A stretch of DNA of 64,000 bases from contig DAOSES010000010.1 of assembly GCA_035363255.1 (NCBI GenBank), positions 1 through 64,000 on the forward strand, read 5' to 3'. Under the pieces are notes generated by a model. That model made no database searches. It was not told where the DNA came from and worked only from the letters and a program-made list of their open reading frames with translations. Positions 49,655 to 58,697 of this stretch are shown here, piece after piece (the stretch's first letter is position 1; every line of letters begins with the position of its first letter). This DNA comes from T3SED10-260 sp035363255. Its GTDB lineage: Bacteria; Caldisericota; Caldisericia; UBA6126. A program made the translations under genes and the position numbers.

Positions 49655-51850
49655 ATGAGCGATGAGATGAAGTGTCCTGTGACGGGTAAAACACGAAAAG
49701 CCATTTCCGGTGGTGGTACTACGAATCGGGATTGGTGGCCCAATCAGCTCAATTTGAAGATCTTGCACCAAAACTCAAATTTGAGCAATCCCATGGGCCA
49801 GGAATTTAACTATGCGAAAGAATTTTTGAAGCTCGATTTAAAGGCGATTAAACAAGATTTACATGCTTTGATGACGGATTCTCAGGAGTGGTGGCCAGCA
49901 GATTATGGTCATTACGGACCCCTGTTTATTCGAATGGCATGGCATAGCGCGGGAACCTACCGCTTGGGCGATGGGCGAGGAGGGGCATGTGACGGCACTC
50001 AACGCTTTGCTCCTCTCAATAGTTGGCCGGATAATGCCAATTTGGATAAAGCCCGACGTTTGTTGTGGCCGATCAAAAAGAAGTATGGCAAAAGTATCTC
50101 CTGGGCTGATTTGATGATTCTTGCTGGCAATGTTGCGCTTGAGTCCATGGGCTTTAAAACCTTTGGATTTGCAGGTGGCAGGGAAGATGTGTGGGAGCCC
50201 CAGGAAGATGTTTATTGGGGGTCCGAGTCGGAATGGCTCGGAGACAAGCGATATTCAGGAGAAAGAGACCTTGAGAATCCTTTGGCTGCGGTGCAGATGG
50301 GTCTTATCTATGTCAATCCGGAAGGTCCCAATGGAAAGCCTGATCCGCTTGCCTCCGGACTTGATGTACGTGAAACCTTTGCACGTATGGCGATGAACGA
50401 CGAAGAAACAGTTGCGCTAGTAGCAGGGGGGCATACCTTTGGAAAATGTCATGGCGCGGGACCTGCCACCCATGTTGGACCTGAGCCTGAAGCTGCAGGG
50501 ATCGAAGAGCAGGGCCTGGGATGGAAGAGTTCTTTTAAGTCGGGAAAAGGTGGCGATACCATCACGAGTGGTATTGAAGGCGCCTGGAAACCCAATCCTA
50601 TCCAATGGGACATGGGCTATTTGAAGGTTTTGTTCAAGTATGAATGGGAGTTGGTTAAGAGCCCTGCTGGAGCCAATCAATGGTTGGCCAAGGAAGTAGA
50701 GCCTGAGGATATGATAGTGGATGCCCACGACCCCACAAAAAAGCATCGTCCCTTGATGACTACGGCTGATATGTCTCTTCGAATGGATCCAATTTATGAG
50801 CCTATTGCTAGGAGATTTTTAGCCAATCCTGAGCAGTTTAGAGAAGCCTTTGCCCGTGCTTGGTTTAAGCTGACCCATCGTGATATGGGGCCCGTTTCAC
50901 GCTATCTTGGGGCTGAGGTTCCTCAAGAAGTGTTGATTTGGCAGGATCCTTTACCAAAGGCTGATTATGAGATGATCGATGAGGTGGATGTAAGTTTATT
51001 GAAGAGTAAAATATTAGCTTCAGGTTTGACGGTGGCTGAATTGGTCAGTACTGCCTGGGCTTCAGCATCGACTTTCCGTGGTTCGGACAAGCGCGGAGGA
51101 GCCAATGGGGCGCGTATTCGTCTATCTCCTCAAAAGGATTGGGAAGTCAATCAGCCGGAACAGCTAGCTAAAGTTTTAGCAGTTTTTGAAAAGATACAGC
51201 GAGACTTTAACCAGGCTCAAACTGGTGCTAAGCGAGTATCCCTGGCAGATTTGATTGTGCTGGGAGGATGCGCTGGGATTGAGCAAGCTGGGCGAAACGC
51301 AGGACGCGATATTTGTGTTCCCTTTACTCCTGGACGCACGGATGCCACTCAAGACCAAACCGATGTGGAATCATTTTCTGTATTGAAGCCCAAAGCAGAT
51401 GGGTTTAGAAATTATACTAAAGCATCTTATGGAGTTTTGACCGAGGAATTACTCCTGGATCGAGCCCAGTTGCTTGGTTTGACAGCCCCTGAGATGACGG
51501 CATTGATTGGGGGAATGAGGGTCTTGGGATGTAATTATGGACAGTCTAAGCATGGAGTTTTCACTCATAAGCCTGAAGCTTTGAGCAATGACTTTTTTGT
51601 GAACCTTTTGGATATAGCAACGGAGTGGAAGCCTGTTTCGGATAAGGCAGAGCTGTTTGAGGGACGGGATAGAAGCACCAAGGAGATCAAATGGACGGCT
51701 ACTCGAGTGGATTTGGTGTTTGGTTCCAACTCTCAGCTTCGAGCTATTTCAGAAGTTTATGCGTGTGAAGACGCGGAAGACCGATTTGTTAACGATTTTA
51801 TTCATGCCTGGAACAAGGTTATGAATGCTGATCGTTTCGATATAGCTTAA
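49655..51850 (+). CDS. katG: Catalase-peroxidase KatG
   Basis: A 731-residue bifunctional haem catalase-peroxidase. Distal site R93-MA-W96-H97 (RMAWHSAGTYR), proximal His261 in GGHTFGKCHG, and the cross-linked triad W96, Y220 (GLIYVNPEGP) and M246, all at the expected spacings. It breaks down hydrogen peroxide. An AAGGAGG site lies 7 nt upstream, and the gene is in an operon with perR. The second, haem-less half is intact (GADLI-like VSLADLIVLGG). A katG in an otherwise strict-anaerobe gene set may have been acquired, perhaps with perR. Confidence 0.97.
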   Translation: MSDEMKCPVTGKTRKAISGGGTTNRDWWPNQLNLKILHQNSNLSNPMGQEFNYAKEFLKLDLKAIKQDLHALMTDSQEWWPADYGHYGPLFIRMAWHSAGTYRLGDGRGGACDGTQRFAPLNSWPDNANLDKARRLLWPIKKKYGKSISWADLMILAGNVALESMGFKTFGFAGGREDVWEPQEDVYWGSESEWLGDKRYSGERDLENPLAAVQMGLIYVNPEGPNGKPDPLASGLDVRETFARMAMNDEETVALVAGGHTFGKCHGAGPATHVGPEPEAAGIEEQGLGWKSSFKSGKGGDTITSGIEGAWKPNPIQWDMGYLKVLFKYEWELVKSPAGANQWLAKEVEPEDMIVDAHDPTKKHRPLMTTADMSLRMDPIYEPIARRFLANPEQFREAFARAWFKLTHRDMGPVSRYLGAEVPQEVLIWQDPLPKADYEMIDEVDVSLLKSKILASGLTVAELVSTAWASASTFRGSDKRGGANGARIRLSPQKDWEVNQPEQLAKVLAVFEKIQRDFNQAQTGAKRVSLADLIVLGGCAGIEQAGRNAGRDICVPFTPGRTDATQDQTDVESFSVLKPKADGFRNYTKASYGVLTEELLLDRAQLLGLTAPEMTALIGGMRVLGCNYGQSKHGVFTHKPEALSNDFFVNLLDIATEWKPVSDKAELFEGRDRSTKEIKWTATRVDLVFGSNSQLRAISEVYACEDAEDRFVNDFIHAWNKVMNADRFDIA

Positions 51851-51857
51851 GTAGGGT

Positions 51858-51920
51858 AACAAATGGGGACGGTTCTTATTTGTTGTTGTAAACAACAAAT
51901 AAGAACCGTCCCCATTTGTT
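51858..51920. repeat. Perfect 30-bp inverted pair of GGGGACGG elements
   Basis: Left arm 51858-51887 and right arm 51891-51920 are exact reverse complements with a 3-nt loop (GTA). The left copy is 7 nt past the katG stop and reads in its direction; the right copy is 9 nt past the stop of the lipoprotein gene (minus) and reads in its direction. The hairpin may terminate both converging genes. Confidence 0.95.
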
Positions 51921-51929
51921 TTTATTTAG

Positions 51930-52361
51930 CTATTCGTTAATGATGATTTCACGACCAGCACTTAGACCATCATGAAAGTAAACTTCAATTTCGTAATGAC
52001 CTGCAGGGAGATCGAAAGGAAGAAATCCTGTGTTCCATCCCTGATCTATACTTAGTTCTGCCTGGTCATATACTTCGGTTTCATTGTTTTCATCAAACTG
52101 ATGAATAGTAACTCTGAATTTGTCTAGTCCAAAGGGGAGATTGGATTCAAAGAAAATATAAAACTCTTGACCAGCGTCGAATTCAAAGTTTTCACCAATT
52201 GGTTTTTTGTTTTCATCTATGCTTTCTGCGAAAAGCATTTGTAAATGTTGTGCTTCAGGTGGTTTTATGTTGAGTTCAATTTCTTTAGAAAAATTGCACC
52301 CAGAAAAAATTACAAAAAAACAAACAAAAAAGGATAAAACAATACTAATACGATTCATCAT
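51930..52361 (-). CDS. Small lipoprotein (unknown)
   Basis: A 143-residue lipoprotein. The leader ends in the lipobox FSGC (Cys near residue 22). The mature part is an all-beta domain (DAGQEFYIFFESNLPFGLDK, LPAGHYEIEVYFHDG) like bacterial Ig-type domains. A periplasm-face or outer-surface role is likely; the function is not recognisable. An AAAGGAG site precedes the start. It is alone, between katG and alkD. Confidence 0.75.
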   Translation of the reverse strand: MMNRISIVLSFFVCFFVIFSGCNFSKEIELNIKPPEAQHLQMLFAESIDENKKPIGENFEFDAGQEFYIFFESNLPFGLDKFRVTIHQFDENNETEVYDQAELSIDQGWNTGFLPFDLPAGHYEIEVYFHDGLSAGREIIINE

Positions 52362-52434
52362 CTTCGTACTCCTTTACGATGTATTTTATAATAATGTTAT
52401 CAAAAATTCATTAAAAGATACCTTATACGATAAT

Positions 52435-53139
52435 TCATTTAGCCATGGCCTTCTGGCGAAGGTCCTGGGGCATTTTTTCAATGGCATAACGCAGAGATGT
52501 ACGTGGCATGGTTTTTTTGTGATCTTGAACAAACAGGAAGACTTCCTGCTGGTGGGTTCGACTGGCTTCCTTTAGCATCCATCCGTAACCTTTTTGGACC
52601 ATATCGTCGGGATCGATGAGCAGTTTTTCGGCTATCTCAAAGATTTCTGCAAGGAACAAGCCTTTTCTGGCAGGAACTACCAGACTTACCGCAGAGGCTC
52701 GTTTTACCCAGCGATTTGGTGATTTGGTCCAGGTTTTTAGTTTAGCTATTTTGTCGGGATACATTTCAATAATTGTTCCGATGTTATGATTGCATAGGGT
52801 GTCACAGCTGGCCCAGTTACTGAGATACTTGTTTACCCAGTGTTCAAAAACAGCGAAATCCTGAGGGGTGTATTCTTTGTGTAGTTGGTAGGACCAATTG
52901 CAAGCGATAAAGGATTCTTCCATCATGGAGGACTGCCAGAGTTTTTCACAGAGAGAAAATACTTGGTTTTTTTCCTTGTTGGGGAGGAGTTTAAAGTACT
53001 TTTTTGCTATTTGACTGACAAGGGCAGTTTTGACTCCGTAAAGTGGTACTTGCTCTTTGAAGAAGCGTTGGCCAGATGTTTTGGTCTTTTCATCAGAATT
53101 ATTGACTAGTTCCTCTCTAATCTGTTCCAATATTTCCAT
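52435..53139 (-). CDS. DNA alkylation repair protein (AlkD family)
   Basis: A 234-residue HEAT-like repeat protein of the AlkD family: QRFFKEQVPLYGVKT, WQSSMMEESFIACNW, WASCDTLCNHNIG, SPNRWVKRASAVSLVVPARK and YGWMLKEASRTHQQEV. These are the helices that frame the DNA and hold the Trp and Asp residues used for base excision. AlkD removes positively charged alkylated bases. No ribosome site stands out. A dodecin gene lies upstream at 53163-53363, 23 nt away. Confidence 0.9.
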   Translation of the reverse strand: MEILEQIREELVNNSDEKTKTSGQRFFKEQVPLYGVKTALVSQIAKKYFKLLPNKEKNQVFSLCEKLWQSSMMEESFIACNWSYQLHKEYTPQDFAVFEHWVNKYLSNWASCDTLCNHNIGTIIEMYPDKIAKLKTWTKSPNRWVKRASAVSLVVPARKGLFLAEIFEIAEKLLIDPDDMVQKGYGWMLKEASRTHQQEVFLFVQDHKKTMPRTSLRYAIEKMPQDLRQKAMAK

Positions 53140-53162
53140 TTGGTGTAGGTACTCGAAGGGGC

Positions 53163-53363
53163 TTAATCTACTATAAAAGTGACTTTTGCGTTGACGCGAT
53201 ATTTGACGATTTGATCGTTCTTTACAACTGCTTGAAAGGACTCAATATAGACGCTCTGAATGTGTTTGATAGTTTTTGAAACTTCCTTGACTGCGTCCTT
53301 TGTGGCTTCTTCCCAACTAATTTCCGATTCAGCTAATACTTCAATGACTTTTGCTACTGACAT
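53163..53363 (-). CDS. Dodecin flavin-binding protein
   Basis: A 66-residue dodecin: the beta-alpha-beta-beta fold is seen as VAKVIEVLAESEISWEEATK, AVKEVSKTIKHIQSVYIESF, and YRVNAKVTFIVD. Dodecins form dodecamers that store flavins. GGAGG precedes the ATG. It may be co-transcribed with the alkD gene downstream. Confidence 0.93.
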   Translation of the reverse strand: MSVAKVIEVLAESEISWEEATKDAVKEVSKTIKHIQSVYIESFQAVVKNDQIVKYRVNAKVTFIVD

Positions 53364-53441
53364 GATTTTTTACCTCCAGCATAAATTTGATTTAATTGTA
53401 ACGCGAAATCAATTAAATACTATAATATGTTTCCAATGCTT

Positions 53442-53473
53442 ACAACAAATAAGAACCGTCCCCATTTGTTGTT
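53442..53473 (-). repeat. GGGGACGG element
   Basis: 32-bp form. Its end overlaps the stop codon of the large secreted protein gene (53472) and it reads in that direction. Confidence 0.88.
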
Positions 53474-56400
53474 AGGTTTTGGGGTTGGTGAATTCGAGGT
53501 CGATGGTGAGATCGAATATATGGGAGCTTGCTTGTCGGTATTCGCAGTTAAAATGGGCAGTGCGTCGTATTTTGAATTGGAATGTGTGTTTACCTATTAG
53601 AGCTTGCAGTCCATCGCTGGAATGCGCTCCAGGCTTTATGAGGATGGGTATTTTCTCGGTAGGAAGGTACAAGGTGTAAGGCACTTCCAGCATTCCTTTG
53701 AGTTTGCTGGGCATGCTTGCTGAAATTATTGTTCCTCCCCCTGAACTACTTTCTCTTTGACCCATGCAATCAGTTCCTTCACCCATAAAGTCAAATTTTA
53801 ACTCTAGTTTGAATTCTTGGATAAACCCATAAATTAAGTTTTGAGCGTTGGATTGTTTGAAAATATCTGTGCTTATTTTCATATGAATGTTTTCAGTGTT
53901 GGAAGGTCCTGAGATGATATAGTTGGGTAAACCTTCTATTCTTGGAGTTACAATGCAGGATGTTTCCAGTGCTTCCCATTCGCTTAGTTTGCCTTTGACA
54001 GTTTCTGAGCGTTTTATACTGGTTTGGTAACTTAGTTGGTAGGATTCCGCTCGAACTCGTAAAGGTACATATGCAGTCTGAGAATACCTGCGTGAATTGC
54101 TTTCATATACGATGGATATGGGAACCTGGATAAACAAGGGCAAGTTGTTTTCTTTCGCCATATAGCCATTTTCATCAAGGGGTTGGGCATTTAGGCGTGA
54201 AGCGTGAAGGCATATTTCGAAGGTAAAGGAATCAGTGTAGCGCAAAGGAACATTCATGGGGTACTGTTCATGGCAAGAATCATAATCATTGGCCAGAAAG
54301 ACCATGGCGGGATAGGTGCTGGCTTTGGAAAGAACAGATTCGTCCGCGACGATCTCGACGATGCTCAATGGTACTATACCACGATTGACCACATTAAAGC
54401 TTGCTTTGGGGAAGGGAGTGGTGGGAGTCATACTGCAGTTGCAAATATCAAAACTGACTTCAGAAGTGTCTACTCCAATACGGCATTGATTTAAAAGAAT
54501 TTCCTGCTCTGGAGATAAGGGCTCTTCATAAGCAGGGCCACGTTGGAATAGGTTTCGATCTCGAGAGTACCAATATTGGGGATTAACAAAGACCATTACC
54601 TTGCTTCCATCGTCTCTTTCATGTTCTACTCCTGTCACGTAAACATCGTGGGTGGCTGCATAATCATAGGCAAGTTTCCAATCAACAGCTCTTTTGGCAT
54701 TGCTCTTGGCTTGTTGTTCAAGACTTGTGAGAAATGGAAGCCCGAAAGTACCTCCTGCGGATGCATAACTGGTCTCAGAATGATCGGGCCACTGTCCCCA
54801 GGATAATTCATTTTCCTGACTAGATACCGCAAGTTGGAAATAATCCTGACCGCTTAATCGAAAAGTATCTTCAACGTAAGGGAGGATAGCTCCAGCTTTG
54901 CAGGTGTTATTCATGAATCTGATTTTGGAACGAGCATTTAATGAAGTTATTGAGTTTTCCATTAAGGGAGTCAATCGATTAACCAAATTTTCGTAAAGCA
55001 TACCTCCGTCCTCATAGGAACACAAACCTGCAACACTGCCATGAGTGAAGACAAAAAAGTATATTTCTGGAGTAATATCAGGAGCTAAACCCCGGATTTT
55101 AGCATTAATTTCTAAAATGCTATTGTAGAGAGCTGCTCGAGTGCCTCTACGAATCCTCCACCCGTCATCCATACGCCACCATCGTTCTGCATCGCGCTCC
55201 ATGGTATTGCGGTATTCGGCGTCATCCCAGTCAAAATCAAAGGGGTTACCATCTCCATCATCAGCGCATATTTCATCAATTTCTTCATCTCCTCGACCAA
55301 AATTAACATAGATGTTGTTTTTTGGGATAGCCATAGAAAAACTAGTTTTATAGATATTCAACATTTCACCAGTAAAATCAGCTCGGGCTCTTCGATAGAC
55401 TTGATTGATGCCTTCTGAATCTTCAACTTCGGCTTTATCAATACATCCTGAGTATATGATGGCAAAACGATGTTGATTTTGTGTAAGTAAGGGAGGGGTT
55501 TCCATGATGATTTCGTTAGCTTGATACTTTTTTGAACGAATTTTCTGATAAAACACGAGTTTGTTGAGTTTAAGTATGGGAATCTTCTTATTAATTGTTC
55601 TTTTTTCTACTTTAACACAAATATAAGAACCTTCTTCAATTTTTTGGCCATGATCCAATTGAAGCAAGAAGTTGCTATTGATTTTTTGTTCCAGTTCGTT
55701 GACATCTGAATAGTCTTTTACGAGTCTTGGATAGGGTTCTGTGGTAAAATAACCCTGAAGAGTGAGAGAAGTGCCATCTTCAATCCTGGGTAGGTCCAAT
55801 TCCTTCAAATCCTGACTATGTGGAAGCTTGGAGTAGATTGGACCAAGGTAGCCCTCTGAAGGATGCTTTTCATGAAGGTCTGCGCTAAAACGATAAAAAT
55901 GAAGCATGGCTGGATCAAGCTCCATGCGAAAGTGATATCTTTGTGCTTTCTTAAAACTGGATTTGATTTCTTCTGTGCTGGGTTTTGGAGTTTTGACAGC
56001 TTCCAGCTTAAGATCTTGCTTTGAGGGTTTGCCTGGATTGATTTCCAGGGTTTTGCTATTATCACTTTTTAGTAATTCAAGTTTTACTTCGTTTGGAAGC
56101 TTGTCGCTCTGGCTATGATATTCTACCGAAAACTCATAAAAACTTCCCTGGAGGGAACGGGCTTTGGGATAGCGAAAGCCTTCTTTTTCACATTCTGGAT
56201 CATCGACAAAGATTTCAACGGTTTGGGTAGTGGCGTCCCATTGAATGTCTTCAATACTCTCAGCACCGAGTTTTTCACATACAAACCTCAGGGGTAGGAG
56301 AGTTCGACCCTCTTTTAGGAAGGGAATTACTTGTTTGTTGTTGGGATCGATAGCCTCCCATTGACCGTTGATTCGCGCATCATATTTACCAATCCAAAGC

Positions 56401-56999
56401 TCAATAGTATCTCCAGAACGCGTGATAATGGTTACTTTTTGGGTCATTCCCTCCCAGAAGATCTGGGTGCCTGGAATGGCTTGAGTAACATAGCGAATTA
56501 CCAAAAACATCCGAGAATTGCGAATCATGGGGGATGTTTCCATAGGGCCATGGGAGTCATCGTTAATCCAATAGAGGGGGTTGCCTACCTGGTATTTTAA
56601 TCCAAGTTTGCAGGGGTGACTAGGTTTATTTTCCTCACAAAAGGGAGTGGCAGAAACTATGGAAGATTTTGCGAATTCTTTTTTATCCAATCCTATGGCA
56701 GAAACATAGTAAAAATATTCTTGTCCAAGGATGATGTCATTCTGATCTACATAGGAGGTATCTTGAATCGGAAAGTCGGTAAGAGGCATGGGGTGGATGT
56801 CATCTTTGCTCCGACCTCGGTAGATGGAGTAGAACTCAGCTTTGGGAACAGGGTTCCAGGTGAGGGTGATAAAACGGCATTCACCTGTGGCTTCCAAATC
56901 AAAATTGAAAGATTTTGCCTGCGATTGGGAGAGAAGAACGGGTGAAAGCAGGCTGACTATGACTAAAACTCGAAGCAAGGTGCAAGTCATGTTTTTCAT
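53472..56999 (-). CDS. Secreted multidomain protein with C13-like cysteine protease domain
   Basis: A 1175-residue exported protein. A signal peptide (about 1-28) is followed by a fibronectin-like domain (LTWNPVPKAEFYSIYRG), then a copper-amine-oxidase-N-like beta domain (about 150-275; LPLRFVCEKLGAE, WDATTQTVEIFV) that is usually a surface-binding module. The centre (about 500-770) looks like a caspase/legumain-type peptidase: RFAIIYSGCIDKAE, then FVFTHGS near 651 and NNTCKAGA near 698 give a His/Cys dyad with usual spacing, followed by AVSSQENELSWG. The last 350 residues are beta-rich. It is probably a surface-bound protease or sortase-like processing enzyme. The 3' end overlaps a GGGGACGG element. 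Confidence 0.72.
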   Translation of the reverse strand: MKNMTCTLLRVLVIVSLLSPVLLSQSQAKSFNFDLEATGECRFITLTWNPVPKAEFYSIYRGRSKDDIHPMPLTDFPIQDTSYVDQNDIILGQEYFYYVSAIGLDKKEFAKSSIVSATPFCEENKPSHPCKLGLKYQVGNPLYWINDDSHGPMETSPMIRNSRMFLVIRYVTQAIPGTQIFWEGMTQKVTIITRSGDTIELWIGKYDARINGQWEAIDPNNKQVIPFLKEGRTLLPLRFVCEKLGAESIEDIQWDATTQTVEIFVDDPECEKEGFRYPKARSLQGSFYEFSVEYHSQSDKLPNEVKLELLKSDNSKTLEINPGKPSKQDLKLEAVKTPKPSTEEIKSSFKKAQRYHFRMELDPAMLHFYRFSADLHEKHPSEGYLGPIYSKLPHSQDLKELDLPRIEDGTSLTLQGYFTTEPYPRLVKDYSDVNELEQKINSNFLLQLDHGQKIEEGSYICVKVEKRTINKKIPILKLNKLVFYQKIRSKKYQANEIIMETPPLLTQNQHRFAIIYSGCIDKAEVEDSEGINQVYRRARADFTGEMLNIYKTSFSMAIPKNNIYVNFGRGDEEIDEICADDGDGNPFDFDWDDAEYRNTMERDAERWWRMDDGWRIRRGTRAALYNSILEINAKIRGLAPDITPEIYFFVFTHGSVAGLCSYEDGGMLYENLVNRLTPLMENSITSLNARSKIRFMNNTCKAGAILPYVEDTFRLSGQDYFQLAVSSQENELSWGQWPDHSETSYASAGGTFGLPFLTSLEQQAKSNAKRAVDWKLAYDYAATHDVYVTGVEHERDDGSKVMVFVNPQYWYSRDRNLFQRGPAYEEPLSPEQEILLNQCRIGVDTSEVSFDICNCSMTPTTPFPKASFNVVNRGIVPLSIVEIVADESVLSKASTYPAMVFLANDYDSCHEQYPMNVPLRYTDSFTFEICLHASRLNAQPLDENGYMAKENNLPLFIQVPISIVYESNSRRYSQTAYVPLRVRAESYQLSYQTSIKRSETVKGKLSEWEALETSCIVTPRIEGLPNYIISGPSNTENIHMKISTDIFKQSNAQNLIYGFIQEFKLELKFDFMGEGTDCMGQRESSSGGGTIISASMPSKLKGMLEVPYTLYLPTEKIPILIKPGAHSSDGLQALIGKHTFQFKIRRTAHFNCEYRQASSHIFDLTIDLEFTNPKT

Positions 57000-57101
57000 C
57001 GATTTCTCCTTTTTATCTTATGAGTGGGAGTATACGATTTTTATAACATTAAATCATGAATTGAAAATAGTTTTTAGAAAGAATAATAAAACTTTCAAAA
57101 C

Positions 57102-57383
57102 CTATTGAAAGTTGTCTGGATAGTCTCGCCAACTGAGGGTGCTGATTTCGATAATGACTCGTTTACGCTGTTTTCTTCCATTGACATCAAGGAATTCTAC
57201 TTTGTAGTATCTAAAGCTGAAGACTGGGTTGAATTGCCAGCTAATTTTAACATCAGTGTAGTGAAGTTTTTGGGCTTCTTGGAGAATTTTGCGTTGATCT
57301 ACACGATAAAAAAGGTAATTTATTCCAGCAAACAAAAAAAACAAAACGATGAGGGTAGCCAATCTTTTTTGTAATCTACTCAT
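57102..57383 (-). CDS. Small single-helix membrane protein (unknown)
   Basis: A 93-residue protein with an N-terminal anchor (RLATLIVLFFLFAGINYLF) and an outside or inside beta-type domain (KISWQFNPVFSFRYYKVEFL). GGAG precedes ATG 57381-57383. I do not recognise it. It lies upstream of, and 102 nt from, the large secreted protein on the same strand and may be in its operon. Confidence 0.55.
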   Translation of the reverse strand: MSRLQKRLATLIVLFFLFAGINYLFYRVDQRKILQEAQKLHYTDVKISWQFNPVFSFRYYKVEFLDVNGRKQRKRVIIEISTLSWRDYPDNFQ

Positions 57384-57428
57384 CTCAACTCTCCTTATTT
57401 ATATTATATCATAGTGTTTTTCATTTTT

Positions 57429-57459
57429 ACAACAAATAAGAACCGTCCCCGGTTGTTGT
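57429..57459 (-). repeat. GGGGACGG element
   Basis: 31-bp form between divergent genes (57383 and 57514). Confidence 0.87.
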
Positions 57460-57513
57460 GTAGCTTGTGATATAATGGGAGGAGTTGGATGTTTTGGAAA
57501 CAAGGGAGTGCTT

Positions 57514-58356
57514 ATGAATCTTGCTGAGACGATAAAGAAGAGAAAATCGGTGAGGACTTATGTTCCTACGGAGCTTTCTGGGCAGATTATCACGAAGCTT
57601 TCAGAGATCTCATCTGGTCTTAAGGGTCCCTTTGAAGTACCATTCCGCTTTGTATTTTTTAAAGCACAAGATAAACTCGCTGGTGCCAACGAAGGTTTGA
57701 AGCTTGGTACCTATGGAGTGATTCGTGGGGCAAAGCATTATATTGCTGGTATTGTTACACGTTCCAAGCATGATCTGGAGCAATTGGGCTATGCGATGGA
57801 GCACTTGATTTTGTATGCTACCGACATGAATTTGGGTACCTGTTGGCTGGGAGGTACTTTTAGCAAGAAAAACTTGCTGTTGCAGTTAAACTTGAACAAT
57901 GATGAGCATATGCCTGCTATCACTCCTCTTGGCTACTCAGCAAAAGACGAAAGTTTTTTGAGCAAATCTATGAAGTGGGGTGCTAAATCAGCTACCCGTA
58001 AAGCATGGTCAGAACTATTTTTTAAGGATATGTCCTTAAATCCATTGAACCCTACAGAAGCTGGAGCTTACGAACAAGCTCTTGAGTTGCTACGCTTAGC
58101 TCCCTCAGCTTCAAATAAGCAACCCTGGAGGATAGTTAAAGACGGGAGTAGTTATCATTTTTTCATGCAGGAAAACAAGATGACCACCAAGGCTGTTGGC
58201 TTTCCCCTTCAGCGAGTGGATATGGGTATTGCGATGTGTCATTTCGAACTTGGGGCAAGGGAATTGGGGCTCAAGGGATCTTGGGTGGATATGAAGTTAG
58301 ATTCTTTTATTATTCAAAAAGCTCCGTGCTCCTATCTAATTACCTGGCAGTCTTGA
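57514..58356 (+). CDS. Nitroreductase-family flavoprotein
   Basis: A 280-residue nitroreductase-fold protein, probably of the two-lobed TM nitroreductase type. KKRKSVRTYVPTELSG is the FMN-binding arm near residue 10; ATDMNLGTCWLGGTFSKK near 100 and LLRLAPSASNKQPWRIVKD near 200 are also family marks. It would reduce nitro compounds or quinones with NAD(P)H. I start it at ATG 57514, after GGGAG; an earlier ATG (57475) has no site. The lipoprotein gene follows after 1 nt. Confidence 0.87.
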   Translation: MNLAETIKKRKSVRTYVPTELSGQIITKLSEISSGLKGPFEVPFRFVFFKAQDKLAGANEGLKLGTYGVIRGAKHYIAGIVTRSKHDLEQLGYAMEHLILYATDMNLGTCWLGGTFSKKNLLLQLNLNNDEHMPAITPLGYSAKDESFLSKSMKWGAKSATRKAWSELFFKDMSLNPLNPTEAGAYEQALELLRLAPSASNKQPWRIVKDGSSYHFFMQENKMTTKAVGFPLQRVDMGIAMCHFELGARELGLKGSWVDMKLDSFIIQKAPCSYLITWQS

Positions 58357-58357
58357 A

Positions 58358-58669
58358 ATGAGAATGTTTTTCAGGGCTTTGCTGTCTTTGGTTGTAGGGT
58401 GCCTTCTTTTCACTTCGCTAGCTTGTGTTCAAAATCTTGGAGAACCCTACAGCCTTTGGAGTGATGCCAACGAGCATATGAAGAGTTATGCTGTTTTTCA
58501 GCTAACTGACCCCGTATTTGCTGAAACTCAATACAAGGCTGCTTTTGAAAACATTGACACCCTACTAAAAAAACACCCCAATTCTTCTATCGTAAAACAA
58601 CTCCAATCCAAAGAACGAAAGATTCACCTCTGGACACTGGATGATTTTTTACGCATGGAAAGGGATTGA
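58358..58669 (+). CDS. Small lipoprotein-like protein (unknown)
   Basis: A 103-residue protein with a hydrophobic leader (LLSLVVGCLLF) and a lipobox TSLAC near residue 23. The short mature part has a TPR-like flavour (QYKAAFENIDTLLKKHPNSS). It follows the nitroreductase by 1 nt, so the two are co-transcribed. Confidence 0.6.
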   Translation: MRMFFRALLSLVVGCLLFTSLACVQNLGEPYSLWSDANEHMKSYAVFQLTDPVFAETQYKAAFENIDTLLKKHPNSSIVKQLQSKERKIHLWTLDDFLRMERD

Positions 58670-58697
58670 CTCAAGACCACCGATTAGCAAGCTATGC

